From Liolophura sinensis (Eukaryota > Mollusca > Polyplacophora > Chitonida > Chitonidae): a stretch of 64,000 nucleotides of DNA. The notes beneath the pieces are model-generated. The model worked only from the letters and a program-made list of their open reading frames with translations, had not been told where the DNA came from and searched no databases. The stretch lies in assembly GCF_032854445.1 (NCBI RefSeq), contig NC_088302.1:49260046-49324045 (forward strand), in the 5' to 3' direction. The position numbers and the translations under genes were made by a program. The stretch's first letter is position 1, and each line of letters begins with the position of its first letter. Positions 1 through 13,496 of this stretch are shown here, piece by piece.

Positions 1-716
1 TACAAAAATGAATTGCATATAACTGCTAACTAATCGCCCCGTGCGTATATTTTCCGAAAAAAAATGTCAATTAACAGAATCACAAGGGGGAATTCGCCAC
101 TCGTCTAAGCTGTCCAAGCGATCAGATAGCATGCAAGTGACGCAGTAGAGAGATTCCCACAATACAATGTTCGCTCGTGGATCACACCTGTAAACAATAT
201 TACTGATTGAAAGCATGTCATAAGCCTAGTAAACCAAACTCGATCTTCCTTTCTATGTACTATACATTATGAATATTTCGTAATTCTCAGTGTTCTGTCT
301 GGCCTAAGGCAGAACAAAAGTTGCCTACTGGGCTGAAATAATTACACTGCAAATCCCTGTCTGATATTTGAAGTTCACCGAAAATCTCCCGTCGTTTAAA
401 ATACAAGGGGTGGTAAATAAGTCAAAAAGTCAATCCTTGGCAGCGACTTGTGTTGGTGGTCGGGTCGTAGTGAAACCCCGGGGTAAAACTGAACATTCGA
501 TTGTGCACTCAGGGTCAAATGCTTGCGGGAAGACATCTGAAAGTCTTAGCTATATGTAGATGACGTTTAAAATAGCGGCACAATTATTGCTGCAATCGGC
601 ATTATGTCTCCTTAAAATGTGTTGTTTCGTAAAAGTAATTATTGAACATCTGAAGGCCTTTCTACAAGTTAAGGATGCCTCTATTAAGTTATTCCATATT
701 TTCTTCCTCATGTCAG
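1..716. other. Sequence left of the first recognised exon; no gene seen
   Basis: Short open stretches occur here but none shows domain character or convincing splice sites. The STRA6-like gene to the right lacks its N-terminus, so earlier exons should lie here or, more likely, left of the window. Nothing in these bases could be tied to it. Confidence 0.4.
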
Positions 717-837
717 CTTTACTCCTGCTTTTGGCAATGTTGGAAACAAGTCTGGTGTTCTACCCCATCTTTGCGTCTTTAACCTCACGTTACAAATTGG
801 TCGGGGGAATTCTGGGAGCATGCTATTCCTTGATGTG
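717..837 (+). CDS. STRA6-like exon A (transmembrane segment)
   Basis: A strong polypyrimidine tract and tcag end at 716, and the donor is g|gtaagt at 838. The exon encodes a hydrophobic leucine-rich helix followed by YPIFASLTSRYKLVGGILG, in a pattern seen in STRA6 proteins. It starts in phase 1 and ends in phase 2, and the split Trp codon is completed by the next exon. The reading frame is also open upstream to 560, so a longer exon cannot be excluded. Confidence 0.7.
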
Positions 838-3800
838 GTAAGTTTCGTGTGCTATCTTGATTTAGGCAAATCTTATGAAGTCTATTTATCCTTGCCCGTC
901 ATTTATGATAAATTCTGCATTATTTTGTTAAGCCATGTGTCGGTTGACCTGCGATCCAGATCAGTTGTGTTCAGTTCAACAAGTCTTAAACAACTGTGAC
1001 CAACTGGACGTAGAGGTTTGCGTAGATCGAAGGAACTGGGTACAGCTGGATGTTTCAGAAGATGTTTAATCTCGAGCAACTGATGAATCAGCAGTTGTCT
1101 ATGATCACTAAAACCAGCCTCTCATCATACATGTATGCTCCCAGTTGCTTTCAGTCCGCAAAAACTGAATAGCTTCCAGTTGCAAGACCGATATACCCTC
1201 GACTTCCAGTTAAACCTCCTGCGATTAAAATAGCCTGCGTTAATGAACCTGAACTATTTGAACTATGTATAGAGCTCCTTTAGTCAAAGTCGAACTGGAT
1301 CTGATGAAACTTTACCTTAGAAGATTTTTCAGTTTCTAGGCGTGGTGAGATGGCTTCTCTATGACCACGAAAATCTGGAGACAGACCGATGAAAATTGTC
1401 TCCACACATCTGTTCACGTATTTTTCTTATTTTATTTGAATTTAATGCAGTCAAACGTGCAAATTATAATGTATACATGGTCCATACCGCCAGTGGCTAG
1501 GTATACTGTCATAATACCGAAATGTGTGAAAACAAATGGATTATAGTATTTTTACGATAATTTTCAGCTACCTGTTTGATGGGTCTTATACACTTTAAGT
1601 TGAACACAAAAATCTGATGGTCTTAATGAGAGTGAAAAAGTAGTTGCTAAGCCTTCCACTTACAGTATGGAAGAGTTGTTTGAGTATCGCAACTAGTGGC
1701 TAAGCCTACCACGTACAGTATGGAAGAGTTGTTTGAAATCTGGAAATTATTTATTGAGACAGTCAAAATGGGTTGAAATTTGGAAATGACAGCAGAGCAA
1801 TGTACGCGTCATGTGAACTCTCGGTCGAGCTGAATAGTATCTTTGATCTTATGAATCATGAAGCATTGTCGTCGGAGATATAAGAAAAGACAACAATCAA
1901 TATAACGTAAGACGGGTTATTTTCTTCTGACTTGCTTCGTAAAAAGTCAACTTTTAATCTGGAATGCTCACGAGGCCATGTGGTAGGCCTTGTTAGAGGA
2001 GCCGGAAACACGATGTCGAGCGAGGAACATTGACAAGAGGCTGTATGTCGCCGGTTAGGTGTGATCACTTGCCTGCTGTAACACTGTCGTCGTTGCTCTG
2101 GTTTTACTGTCTATGCTGTACGTCTTTAATTGTATTGCACTCCTGCATAAACCAGGATTTTGCTGGTGGACTAAGCATGCCCGAGCCCTAATAGTTTGGC
2201 ATTGTTTTAATATGATTATATGCTAAAGTGATAACAATACAGCATTTTGAGTAAATCTAGATCACTGACGTTTAATAAGTTGAAATGAACACCACACTGC
2301 ATTTTTTTCTACCTAATTCAGCTTCATGTTGCGTGAAATTGCCACTATTTACATGAACCTGTAGAACTAATAAAACCCATAGAAGAGGCCGTATTTCACC
2401 GGTTACGTGTGGCCATGTGCCAGTTATCACACTATCGTTAGTGTTCCGTTTTTACTTTCTATGGTGTACGTCTTTGATTATATCGGACCCCAAGCACATA
2501 TACAGTTAATTGGGAAAACAAAATGTTCGTGCGACGTCAGCGGAAACGGCAGCGTTCTCGGGATATGGAAATGCCTCGTTTTGGACTGGTTAAAATTGAC
2601 AGCGTGTCGGCGCTTTGAATTTGCGCGGTTCTGCTTACTTTGAACTGTAATATCTTTTTTATGCAGCATTAAAGAAATGAAAAGGTATGTGTTTTAGCCT
2701 TTTTGATTGATACTTTATCGATGAATACAGTGCCTAGTGTTGTCTGCACTATTAAAATTAAGACAGTCTGGTAAGGTGTGGGTAATCAAGACTCATTGAA
2801 ATTCACGTAGCCTGATATTTGTCAAACGGCCTTGCTAAATCATCACACATATGTCCTGCCTGAGTTCACATACTAACTGCATTTGCGTCTCTTCGTTGCA
2901 GGTGTATCGTTCAGCTGATATACATGTTTGACTGCCCTCACACTGATGTACGTATCAAGACATTCCTCATTTGTAAACTTCCCGATCTTATTTATGTCTT
3001 ACTGTGTTGTACACTATGATTTATTTATTTATTTGAATTGAGTTACTCAATACTCCAGAATGTTTCAATGTTTCACTTACATAATGGTGGGTGGGGGGAG
3101 GGGGGGGGGGGTGGGGTTTATTGGGTGAGGAAACCGAAGTGGCAGAAGTGTTTATTGATTTATTTGATGGGTGTTTTACGCCGTACTCAAGGACTACTTT
3201 GACATATACGACAGCGGTGCAATCTAGAGGTGGTTGTCCAATATGGGGATAAAACCAGTGGCTGGAATGCCTCTTCTTTAATGGTCGTGCAACTTTATTT
3301 CTGAGGCCTTTCCTGCTCTGATACACCATAAATAATTACTAGGGTGATTTGTTGGCTCAACATAACTAATGTAGAACAAAGGCAAATCAACAGCCAAGAG
3401 CAGACAAAACTCTGCAGCATGCAGAACTGTTTTCAATGATAGACCTATATCATTGTTTTAGATATGTCTGTATGCTGATTATGTACATGTACAGAAGAAG
3501 ACGACGCATGTACCAGGAAACAAACTAATGTGTTATAGCACGGACCAGCTGCTATACATTGCATTTTTCGCACCAAAAGTGCAACATAGCGTATTGCTGA
3601 AACTCATGTGACGAGATTTCATCCAATGAGGGACAAAGAAACTTGCAAGAGGGACAATAAAATGCGATAATATGTATGATATACTACAGAATTTGAGTGT
3701 GAATGAACCAGAGTGTAGTGACAGTTTTTCTGATCATGATGATGGCGTGTATCTTAACTGCTGCTGTTAATATCTGTTTAAGTTGTGATAGCGTTTAATA

Positions 3801-6800
3801 TAGATATTACGGTAACTGTGAGTTCAAGTTCGAGCTAAAATTATCCTTTCTCTCTCTCAAGTCGTACCTGAGAAAGTAATTGCAGATGTTGTTTTCCCCA
3901 AGTTCTGCAGGTTTCCTCCCATCCAACTTTTTATGAGTGCAGTGTAAAACAACAATGATAGTTCACACTTCGCTTGTAAAACGTGCAAGTTCTTTGGCAG
4001 CCATACTGTTGTACCTGGTTAAAAATACAAGCTGAAAAGCGATAGTATGATAATTACAATTTTAATCACTGGGACTATTCGTGTTTTTTCAGTTTGCTGT
4101 TTCTTTTTTAAAACTGGACGTGAGCTACAACAAGCTGATATTGCAATGGCCCTCGGCAGCTTTTTTTCTCATCATCGTGGGTCATTTTGTTTACATGTTG
4201 TGGATTTGCTGGAAAACAAAGTTATTTGTTGACAAGGTAAACATTCATATATTGCATAAATAGCAAAATTATGCACTTCTGTTTGTAACAGGTAGTTTAG
4301 ATAAAGTGCAGAAAAAATGTAAGATTTTTTATGGAAATCGTTTTAATGCAGTGGCAGGAAAAATCAGTGAGCTCGCTGCAACCAGAAGCCTGCTTAATAA
4401 ATAGTTAACCGGGCCTAAATGGGCTTACTAGACTACTTTATCACCGTACTTATCTCTCTGTACATATGTTTATATTCATGTATGAAATTGTTGAAGAAAG
4501 CACATGTATCTGGCTGTCGACTAATTTTTTTCATCTTCTGTTTAGAAAGCTAGTCCAAAATCCTTTATCATTTCCGGAAGTGGCTAGGAAAATGCAAATT
4601 CAGCTTTAACATATTTGTCTCATTTCTGAAAGCCTACCTATTGATTGGAGAAAAATAGGAATAAATCACCAACCATAGTCTAAGTTACCATAGCCCGAGC
4701 AAAGCGCGTAGTCCTTTGTTCTTTCGACTCGACTTTCTGTTGTGAGAGTTATCGCCCATTCTTTACAAACTGTGTCCAAAACAAAAATATGTATTTATTC
4801 TTAAAGCTAAAATCTTGGAGAAAAACCGCACGCAACCTTGTTCTTTGGTCTGTTGTGATCACCCACCGTTTACAAACTGTGCGTAAATTTTTTCGCCTGT
4901 TTCTATTATTTTTACGTAATGATATAATTTTTTTTTGAAGCAAAAAAACAAATTCAGAGGTTGTGCAGCTTACCACCGAGCCACTTCCAACACACAATAA
5001 TGTTGCCCGTCGCCATGGATCTTTGATACTATCAGTCAAAATTTATGACCACGTGTTATGGATGTATTGGTGGGAATCAGCAGAGGCCCATTTCGTTTAA
5101 CGAAATAGACCGTGTTTAATAGTCACCTATTAGCTTTCCTTTCTTTATGTTTTCTTTATTATTTTGTTTGAATTTATATGTAACGATTATGGACTGAATA
5201 AACTTTGTAATTGTGTTTACATTTATTATCTTTTTTATTTTATGTCGCAAAAGGTTATCGAATTCGTTTTTGCGCTATTTTGAGGATCATGACAGTAAAT
5301 GTCACATACCACCGAGATTGTCCGTGGTAGCGCACGCAGCGAACAGATTTACATCTTGTAACGAAAGCTACATGCATGCATTTATCAGCTCCTAATTGTG
5401 TTTATAGTACTATATCCCAGCTAAGACAAAAAAAAATGTGAATGAAGACTAAGACTAATGGATGACTAATTTTACCGTTATTCACAGAGCCTCTTCAAGT
5501 AGTCAGCATGTTTATTTAAGCATACCGATAGGCTAAAACGTTTTAGCATGTAATGTTTACCTGTCTAGTCTTTTCGCGGTGCTCTTGTTCATTTAGAGGA
5601 AGCCTTTCTGTTTTTTTTAAGTTTTTGCTTATTAAATCAGCTTATTTTTGACTGGGCGTGATTTTTTTCTATGTTCGCCGCACATCACAGACCTTTGTGA
5701 TGAGCCATGCTTTTGCTGCAAGAAATTAAAATATTTTCATTTCATAAAATTTTTGCACTTGGGATGAAATCGTGTTTTAACAGATTCCTTGCAATCGGCC
5801 GTCTTTTTTGTCGTTTAAAACATCATTATAACCATGCGCCTTATTTACAACCCCCCCCCCCCCCTTCCCCAAAATGGGATATACTTGAGTGAGTGAGTGC
5901 GTGGGTTTAACGTCGTACTTAACAATTTTTTCAGTCATATGACGACGAAAGAATCATCAGAGTGCATGTAATGTGCCTCCTTGTTGCAGGACGGATTTCC
6001 ACCGCTCTTTTATCTAGTGCTGCTTCACTGAGACGCCTTACTGAAGGCAAGTAAGCTGCCCCGCCCGAGCCACTATACTGATACGGGTCAACAGTCGTTG
6101 CACTATTCCCTCCGTGCTGAACTTGAAGGCACTAATAATAATATTGCAAAAGTAATATAACAATAACAAATAATAACAATGGTTTGTTTGCTGCTGTGAC
6201 AGAATCATATTTTCATCCTTTGCAGGAAAAACGGCGACTGGCCTTACTCCATCATCTTGTCTATGTTAGATGCCTGCTGAATGGGAAACTGCCTAAGCGA
6301 ATGTAAGTATTCCTTTTCTTGGGACATTTTGTTTACAAAGCTGGTGATGGGACGGGTGAAATATAAGCGTCAAGTCCGACATTCCTATACCATTCGTAGT
6401 CCGTAAATGGCGTTCCAAGTCGATAATCGCAAGGTTCATTTCCACAACAACGTTTAACACTAACTCCCGAAGACAAAGGTATGTAAGAAAGTTCAAATTC
6501 GTAGTCCGTGAATGAGTTCCATGTCAAATAACAGCTAAACCTTTTCTTTCAAACTATGTTAATGAATGTTTAAAATTTCTTGATAATCAACAGTTATCCA
6601 CGATCTTCTACGCCAGTAGTACTAACACAGGGCAAATTGTTTTACTCTGCATAAATAAGTGTATATAAAACACATATTAAATGATTTAAATCAAGTTGAT
6701 GTATACCTTATGGTTGAAATTTTATTCCTCCCTGATAGACAAAAAATCAGGTATCAAAACATTTTTTTGTCGCTGCGCTAATTCGGAATCTCACTGTTCT

Positions 6801-9800
6801 GGAACACTAGCCGTCAGCCCAGCCTTGCAGAGGACCAAACATTCATATGGAACAAAAAAGTTAAATATGTGTTTTTTCCCCCCACACTCACGATGTTAAT
6901 GGTGTGAGAAATATGGTGTTAACATTCACGTGAATTGTTATGGGTCGACGTAGGTGGTCCTGGGGGACACATATTGCTTTGCGCGGATTATTATTATTTC
7001 GCCGATTTTGTGATCACGCTGCTGCCTAGACTGTTTGACCGATTGACTTGAAACTTTGTAGTAAAATTTGTCCAATACATGAAGTTTTAAGTATTGCTAT
7101 TCCTTTTTCTATATCACGTGGTTTGGCGGCAATCTTGGATTTTGTAGCAAACTGATGAAACATTGTCCTCTCAAGAACCACTGAACGGAATTTTCTGAAA
7201 TTTGATATACATGTAGATTCATCCTGGCTTCAGTAAGTTTAAGAAAATCGTTGACTTCCGGTAAAACTGTGGAAGCTTGCCAGTGGTCGAATTTGTGTCC
7301 TCACAACTAGATTTGAAATTTAATTTTTTTGTTTTGTTTTTTTTTTGCACATTCTGGTATATTGTGGGCCGCTGATTCCGAATCTGCTTTTATTTTTTGT
7401 CCATCTCAGGAGCTTTTTGAGATATAGTCAAAATAACAAAAACTTAGCGTCGTGATTTCAATGGAACGTAACTCGAAAACCATGGAAGCTAGAAATGTGA
7501 AACTGGCGCGAAATTGTAGCCCAAGACATGCTCTTTCAGTAACATGCCAACATATTTGAGCTATGACTGATAGTTTTCTCGCTAGAAGCGTTTAAATGAC
7601 AACACCGTTTTTTTTAGAAGTAGATGTTAATCTTGTTGCTTTATCATTGAGTGTGATAGTAACTGGGCGTGGTTTATTTGACTTGCAGCCTATCCATGAT
7701 TTCCGATAGCGGTTTGCGATTAGATATAGTTATGCTGTTTCGTATTTGATAGCGTAAAATTATAACTACGACAACAAACGACGTGGACTCGGGCCGAAAC
7801 TGCTTTGCAGTTCTAGTTGCTATTTATTTCGTCGAACCCAGCGACTGAAATGTCGCTTTGCCGGCAAAGGAGCATGGGGGAAATGTTTCCATGTAGAGCA
7901 AAATGCAGTAAAAAAATTCGTTACTTTTGTCACACCATAGAAACAAACACTTCAGTTCCACTGTATATCCACGAGTATGACGAGGTAAATGATTTCTTTA
8001 ATACTGGAACATTTTTTCGATCAACAAAAGAGAGTTATTTTAATCAATGCATGCACCAAAACTAAGTATTGAAACCTAAACAGCTGTTCAACACACGGTT
8101 AAAGCATATTGCCTGCTACACATCGTTACCATGTATATATCTTTAGTATATGGAGTTGTCAATGAAACAATCTATCATGTGATTTGATCGCTGATATTTT
8201 GTGTAGGTCTAAAAGTTTGTCTCAATATATTGACGAGGACCACAGTGGTCGAGGTGGTTAGCGTGCCAGCGTGGCGCAAGGACCCAGGAGCCTCTCAACA
8301 ATGAGGTCGCTCTGAGTTTAAAGTCCAGTTTGTGCTAGCTTCCTTTCCGGCCGTACTTCCTCCCCCAAGAACCTGCGGATGGTCATGAGTTTCCCCAGGA
8401 TCCGATTTCCTTCCATCATAATGCTGTCCGCTGTCGTGAAATATTCTTGAGTACGGCGTAAAATGGTCCAATCAAATAAATAAATAAATAAATCTGGGTG
8501 TATACTGACAAACAAATTCTTAATAGGATTCTTTAGAAGACGATTACATGGGACAACATTTTTTCGAACATCACGCTAACGGTTTCTGACCCTTTTTGTT
8601 GTCGTTCTACGTCCCACTTTTCTTTGAACGACGACCGTTATATTTGTAGGTAGATGTGTGAATCGAAATCCTAACAGCCACACGTTTACTGGCAGCGCGT
8701 GACGCATGTCATGTACATACGTCACGCAATGCTCGTGTTATCATTTCCATCCGACTTTCCCCCAACCTGCACACAGTCAAGACATACTAGCAATAAAACC
8801 TGACGTTCTTTTGACTTCATATAGGCGTGTTAATAACAATTGCTTTGCTGTATTAACCTTTCCATATTTTTTTTATATAAAAAATATTTTACATTTACAA
8901 ATTTTTATATTTACCTTTCCAGAGTAAATGTGTTCGATGAAGGCTTTGTGGATACCTTCAAGTACAAGTCTATTCACGGTTTCCCGTATCCCTCTCGTTT
9001 ACTGTGTGTGCTGTCTGTGGGCTTATCGTTGTCTTACCAGGTGTGTTTTAGTCATAACCCATGTAAGTCTACAAGTATAACAAACACAAATATATGCAAG
9101 TTTTAAGAATGTTTGTCTGTTAATGGGTCGTTAAAATCACATATGTTAGTTTCTTCAAGCATTGGAAGCGTTTACGGTCTAGGATTGTTCTACATTGCTG
9201 CATAATCCTACTCGTTGGTGTGATTTAGAAAGTGTTTTTGAAGTAAGAGTGTTTTTGTCATTAAGGATTACTCTTCCTATAGTTAATCGCCACGATATGT
9301 CTGAAATATTGCCGATATGGCGTTAAGCCATAATCATTCATTCGTTCCTATAGTTAAAAGTCGGAGTAGTTTTTAGCATTGGAATCTGTGTCATGTCCAG
9401 AGATCGTAATCCTCAATAATGATATTCTTGAATACGGAGTAAAACACCGGTCAAATAAGTAAATCCCTGAATAGAGATAGTAGTATTACTTCATAATACG
9501 CTTACCATCTAGTACGAGCAATGCTATACGCTAGTCTGTAACTTTTTTATCATTTAACAGAGCTATATTTTCTACTTCGCACGTCGTTCACCAACTGACA
9601 GTTTTATGCACTATTGAAGAGCCGTATAGTTACCAAGAGAAGGTTGTGCACAGTCGCACTTATTGTAGTACCTTAGATTTTCACAAAAAGCGAATATGCA
9701 CGATCCTTCACATTTGGACCATTAACCAGTTTTCTCTCTTTTGCACATTTTACTGATACAGGAGTGCATTTTTGTATAATCAAATCCTCCGACACTTATC

Positions 9801-12800
9801 AATGGAAAGTTTTGAAGGTAGCAGGTTTAGTAGACTGTAGATACGCTCTTGACAAAAGAAGATCTGTGCTAGTTTGTAGATTTTCCACTTGTGCAATGGG
9901 GTCATTTCTGTGTACTTTCGTCACGATATGGCTGAGATATTGCCCATGTGTCGCTAAGCCATAATCATTCATTCTGTGTACTTAAGTTCTGTGGCACTGT
10001 ATAAACGACTTGATTATTTGCAACGCTCCTTCCTACAAAATCGGGGGCCTCCGTGGCTTAGTCGGTTAGCGCGCTAGCGCAGCGTAATGACCCAGGAGCC
10101 TCTCACCAATGCGGTCGCTGTGAGTTCAAGTCTAGCTCATGCTGGCTTCCTCTCCGGTTGTATGTGGGAAAGTCTCTCAGCAACCTGCGGATGGTCGTGG
10201 GTTTCCCCCGGGCTGTGCCCTGTTTCCTCCCACCATAATGCTGGCCGCCGTCGTATAAGTGAAATATTCTTGATTACGGCGTTAAACACTAATAAATAAA
10301 TAAATAAATAAATCCTACAAAATCCGCAACGAACCCAGCCTAATTCCCATGGGCATTATGCTCAACTGGAGGGCATTGTGTTCATCTGGCGCCTGTGCAT
10401 AGTTGTGCTGGAATGTTTTATTGCTTACTCCCTGTTTATTTTATTTTTCCTTTTTTTAAAAGATTTTGATAATCATATTCTACACTGCTGGCAAACTTTC
10501 GACGTCAGCTGCAGAGTTGGCCAGACGGTTTGTCCCTGAAGAAAGACGCTTTCTGTTAGACGTGCTGGCCATTAACACAGGTAAATATTTCACTACGTAT
10601 TTTTGTATATGAACACAGTGATGGACGCTGTGTTCCATAGCATGGATGCTTGTTAGGCACAATCAGCGGGTCGGGCTGCCAGTACAGTTACTTAAATTAT
10701 GGCGTAGGATGAATATTGCTTTGTATTTTTGTTACAATCAAAAATCATCACCGTTCTTTTTTTAAAAAATCTTTTGTTCCAGTCTGCACGTGGATCGCAA
10801 GCGTCTTGGCGCTACTCGTCATGCTCGGAACTTCGTTCCTTACCTTAAAAAATTACAGGTAGGCAAATTAGAACAGTGCATTATCTTTCTTTAGTTTCCA
10901 AATGCACCTTATCCTTCTTTACAGCCATGTTATATTTGTAACAGTAAAAATGTGGTGGTGTGGTTAACATGTTAGCCCAGCATAATGTCTAAGGAGCTTC
11001 TCACAGATGCGGGCGGTATAAGTTCGCTCTGCTCATGCTGGTTTCCTCTCCGGTCGAGCTTGGGAAAGTCTGGCAGCAACCTGCGGATGCTTCTGGATTT
11101 CCCTCGGGCTCCGTCTGGGAATTAATGTATTTTATGTGCTAATGTGTGTCAATTTATCAGAAATTGTGGAATCTTTGATTACAGGCGCAACATTTTGCAA
11201 CTATTCAGGGGAGATAAATCTTTTCTACCACCCATAACCCTCTCTCCAACGACAATGATGGTAAGTTTGAATGGTGTCATGCATTAAAATAAAACGTAAT
11301 ACCGAACGTAATGAGGCGAGTCAGAAGGCCGAGTCGAGCAAAGAGAGGCCTATAGGTATTGTGTGACTTTAATTCATTTACCCGTCATATTCGTGAGACA
11401 CGGTAAATATGGCCGCCAAACTTCCGGATTTTATGTCATGGCTGCCATGTTGAAAGCATGATGGGAAGAAGTGTTAACCTCTCCAGATTCTAAAATTTTT
11501 CTGCGCTAAACGCTTTTGATTTTCACTATTTTATGATGCATAATCACCATTAATCCTTTCAACAGCGTTTTCTTTCTCTGTGACTCCTAGTCGTAGTTGG
11601 CGCAAGAGCCCGAAGACGAAGGAATACTCGACGAAGTTCAGCCCTGAGGTTTTCTAGCAATCACGCGCAAATCAGCAAACGGCTCATGTTGTATGCTAGC
11701 TCCAACGGACCTTTCACGCTTTCACATTGAAAGTACATGTAAATTAATGTTTTTTCGAATTCTTTTTTCATTCTTTTTTTTCGTTTGTACTGAAGTAAAA
11801 GCGGCATCGGCTGTACGCTGGCAACAGCAATAGTATCAGGTAGAAATATATAAAAACTGAAATACAATAAATAAAGTACCTGTTGTTAAGTTCTTTGTAA
11901 CTTATTCAGTTGTTTCTTATGATATACACGAACATTTTTCACTTATTATATGCTGTCAGTCAATTTTGTGGGTACATAAAACCAAACAGAACCTGAGAAA
12001 AGCGTCACCATACCTCCCCAGGTAGCTTACCTGACAATTTGTACTTTGAATTACAGTTTACTCTTATCCATCAATCAAGTCTGTCAGGAAACTATTTTGT
12101 AGACTTTGTGCAGCATGCTCTTTATTTTTGTTCACAATACATTCAACTATATTAAAATTAAATTAAATTAAATGTTGAGGTGAAGCTGAAAGCCGACCTC
12201 AACATTTAATTTAATTGAACTACCATATTTTATTTATTTATTTGATTTGTGTTTTATGCCACACGGAAGAATATTTCACCAACTAGGCGGTAGGATTAAT
12301 CGAACTGCTTCAACATGTATACTCTCTGTATCATAAAATGAATATTAACGTGCAAATGATATCACATTTTTCTGGTAGCTAACATAACCGCGCTACTTCG
12401 CTGTCTCGCATCGCAACTTCGCATCCTCGGCCTTTGCAAAGGGCAGCAAGATAGCGAGGTTGTGTTAATCTCGCTACCTGGCATCGCTACCTCGCTTCCT
12501 CGCTTGGCTAACCCGTTACCTCGCTGCATCACACTGCATTAGAAAGGTCGAGGTACCGAGATGCTGTATATCGGCTTCCTTAAGTTTGTTCCCACAGATA
12601 GAAAGCCAGTCTCGTGTATATGTAAGGTTGAACTGAGAAAACAGATGTTAGCCATGTCTACAGCAGACAGCGCTGGTGTTGTGGCGTGACATCACAATGA
12701 GTCGTCATGAATACAGCGTCACAAAATAAAGTGACATCAGCCTCCGCAGTAATTTAGCTGCTCTGGGTATGAATTTTGCGTCACAAAGAAAATGACGTCA

Positions 12801-13397
12801 GTTTTCGCAGTAATTCAGCTGCACAGGGTTTAAATTTAATATACCCTGTGCGTGCATGGCCTGGAGCGCTGACAAGTGTATGTCAACATTTTCATCCGTC
12901 TGATCAGCCAATGGAAATCCAGAATCACGGATGATATAAGGACAAAGTGAGTTATCCACGTGTACGGGAATTTAAACCCTGGGTGTGAAATTTAAACCCT
13001 GAGCCGGAGACAAAGGGCTAAAAGTTCACACCCAGGGTTTAAGTCCCCATATACCCTTCTGAACAAGCGAATAACGATTTTGTCCCTACAATATTAATCT
13101 AATAGAAAGAAATGCTTGAGTACATGTAAAGCTGAGGTAAGAAATATCATGCAAGCCATATGGCATGCAGACAGCGCTGTATGGTGGCGTGACGTCACAT
13201 TGACGCGTCATGGAATGCAGCGTCACAAGGAAAAGTCGCTTCAGTTGAAGTCGTCATACCCATTTACGTCACAATATCGCGTCATGAAATCAAGCAACAC
13301 AGAGACAATTGACATCAGTCGAACTCGTCAACTGTGCTAAAACACTTCCATATCCATCGGACAGCGATTGTGTATCCAAATGCCATTATAAACGGAA

Positions 13398-13496
<99 letters not shown>

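Noticed and set aside
10044-10315. Open frames of 60-90 codons over SINE copies (10087, 18359, 17782)
   Set aside because: The same peptide recurs wherever the SINE is inserted, so it is not a gene.
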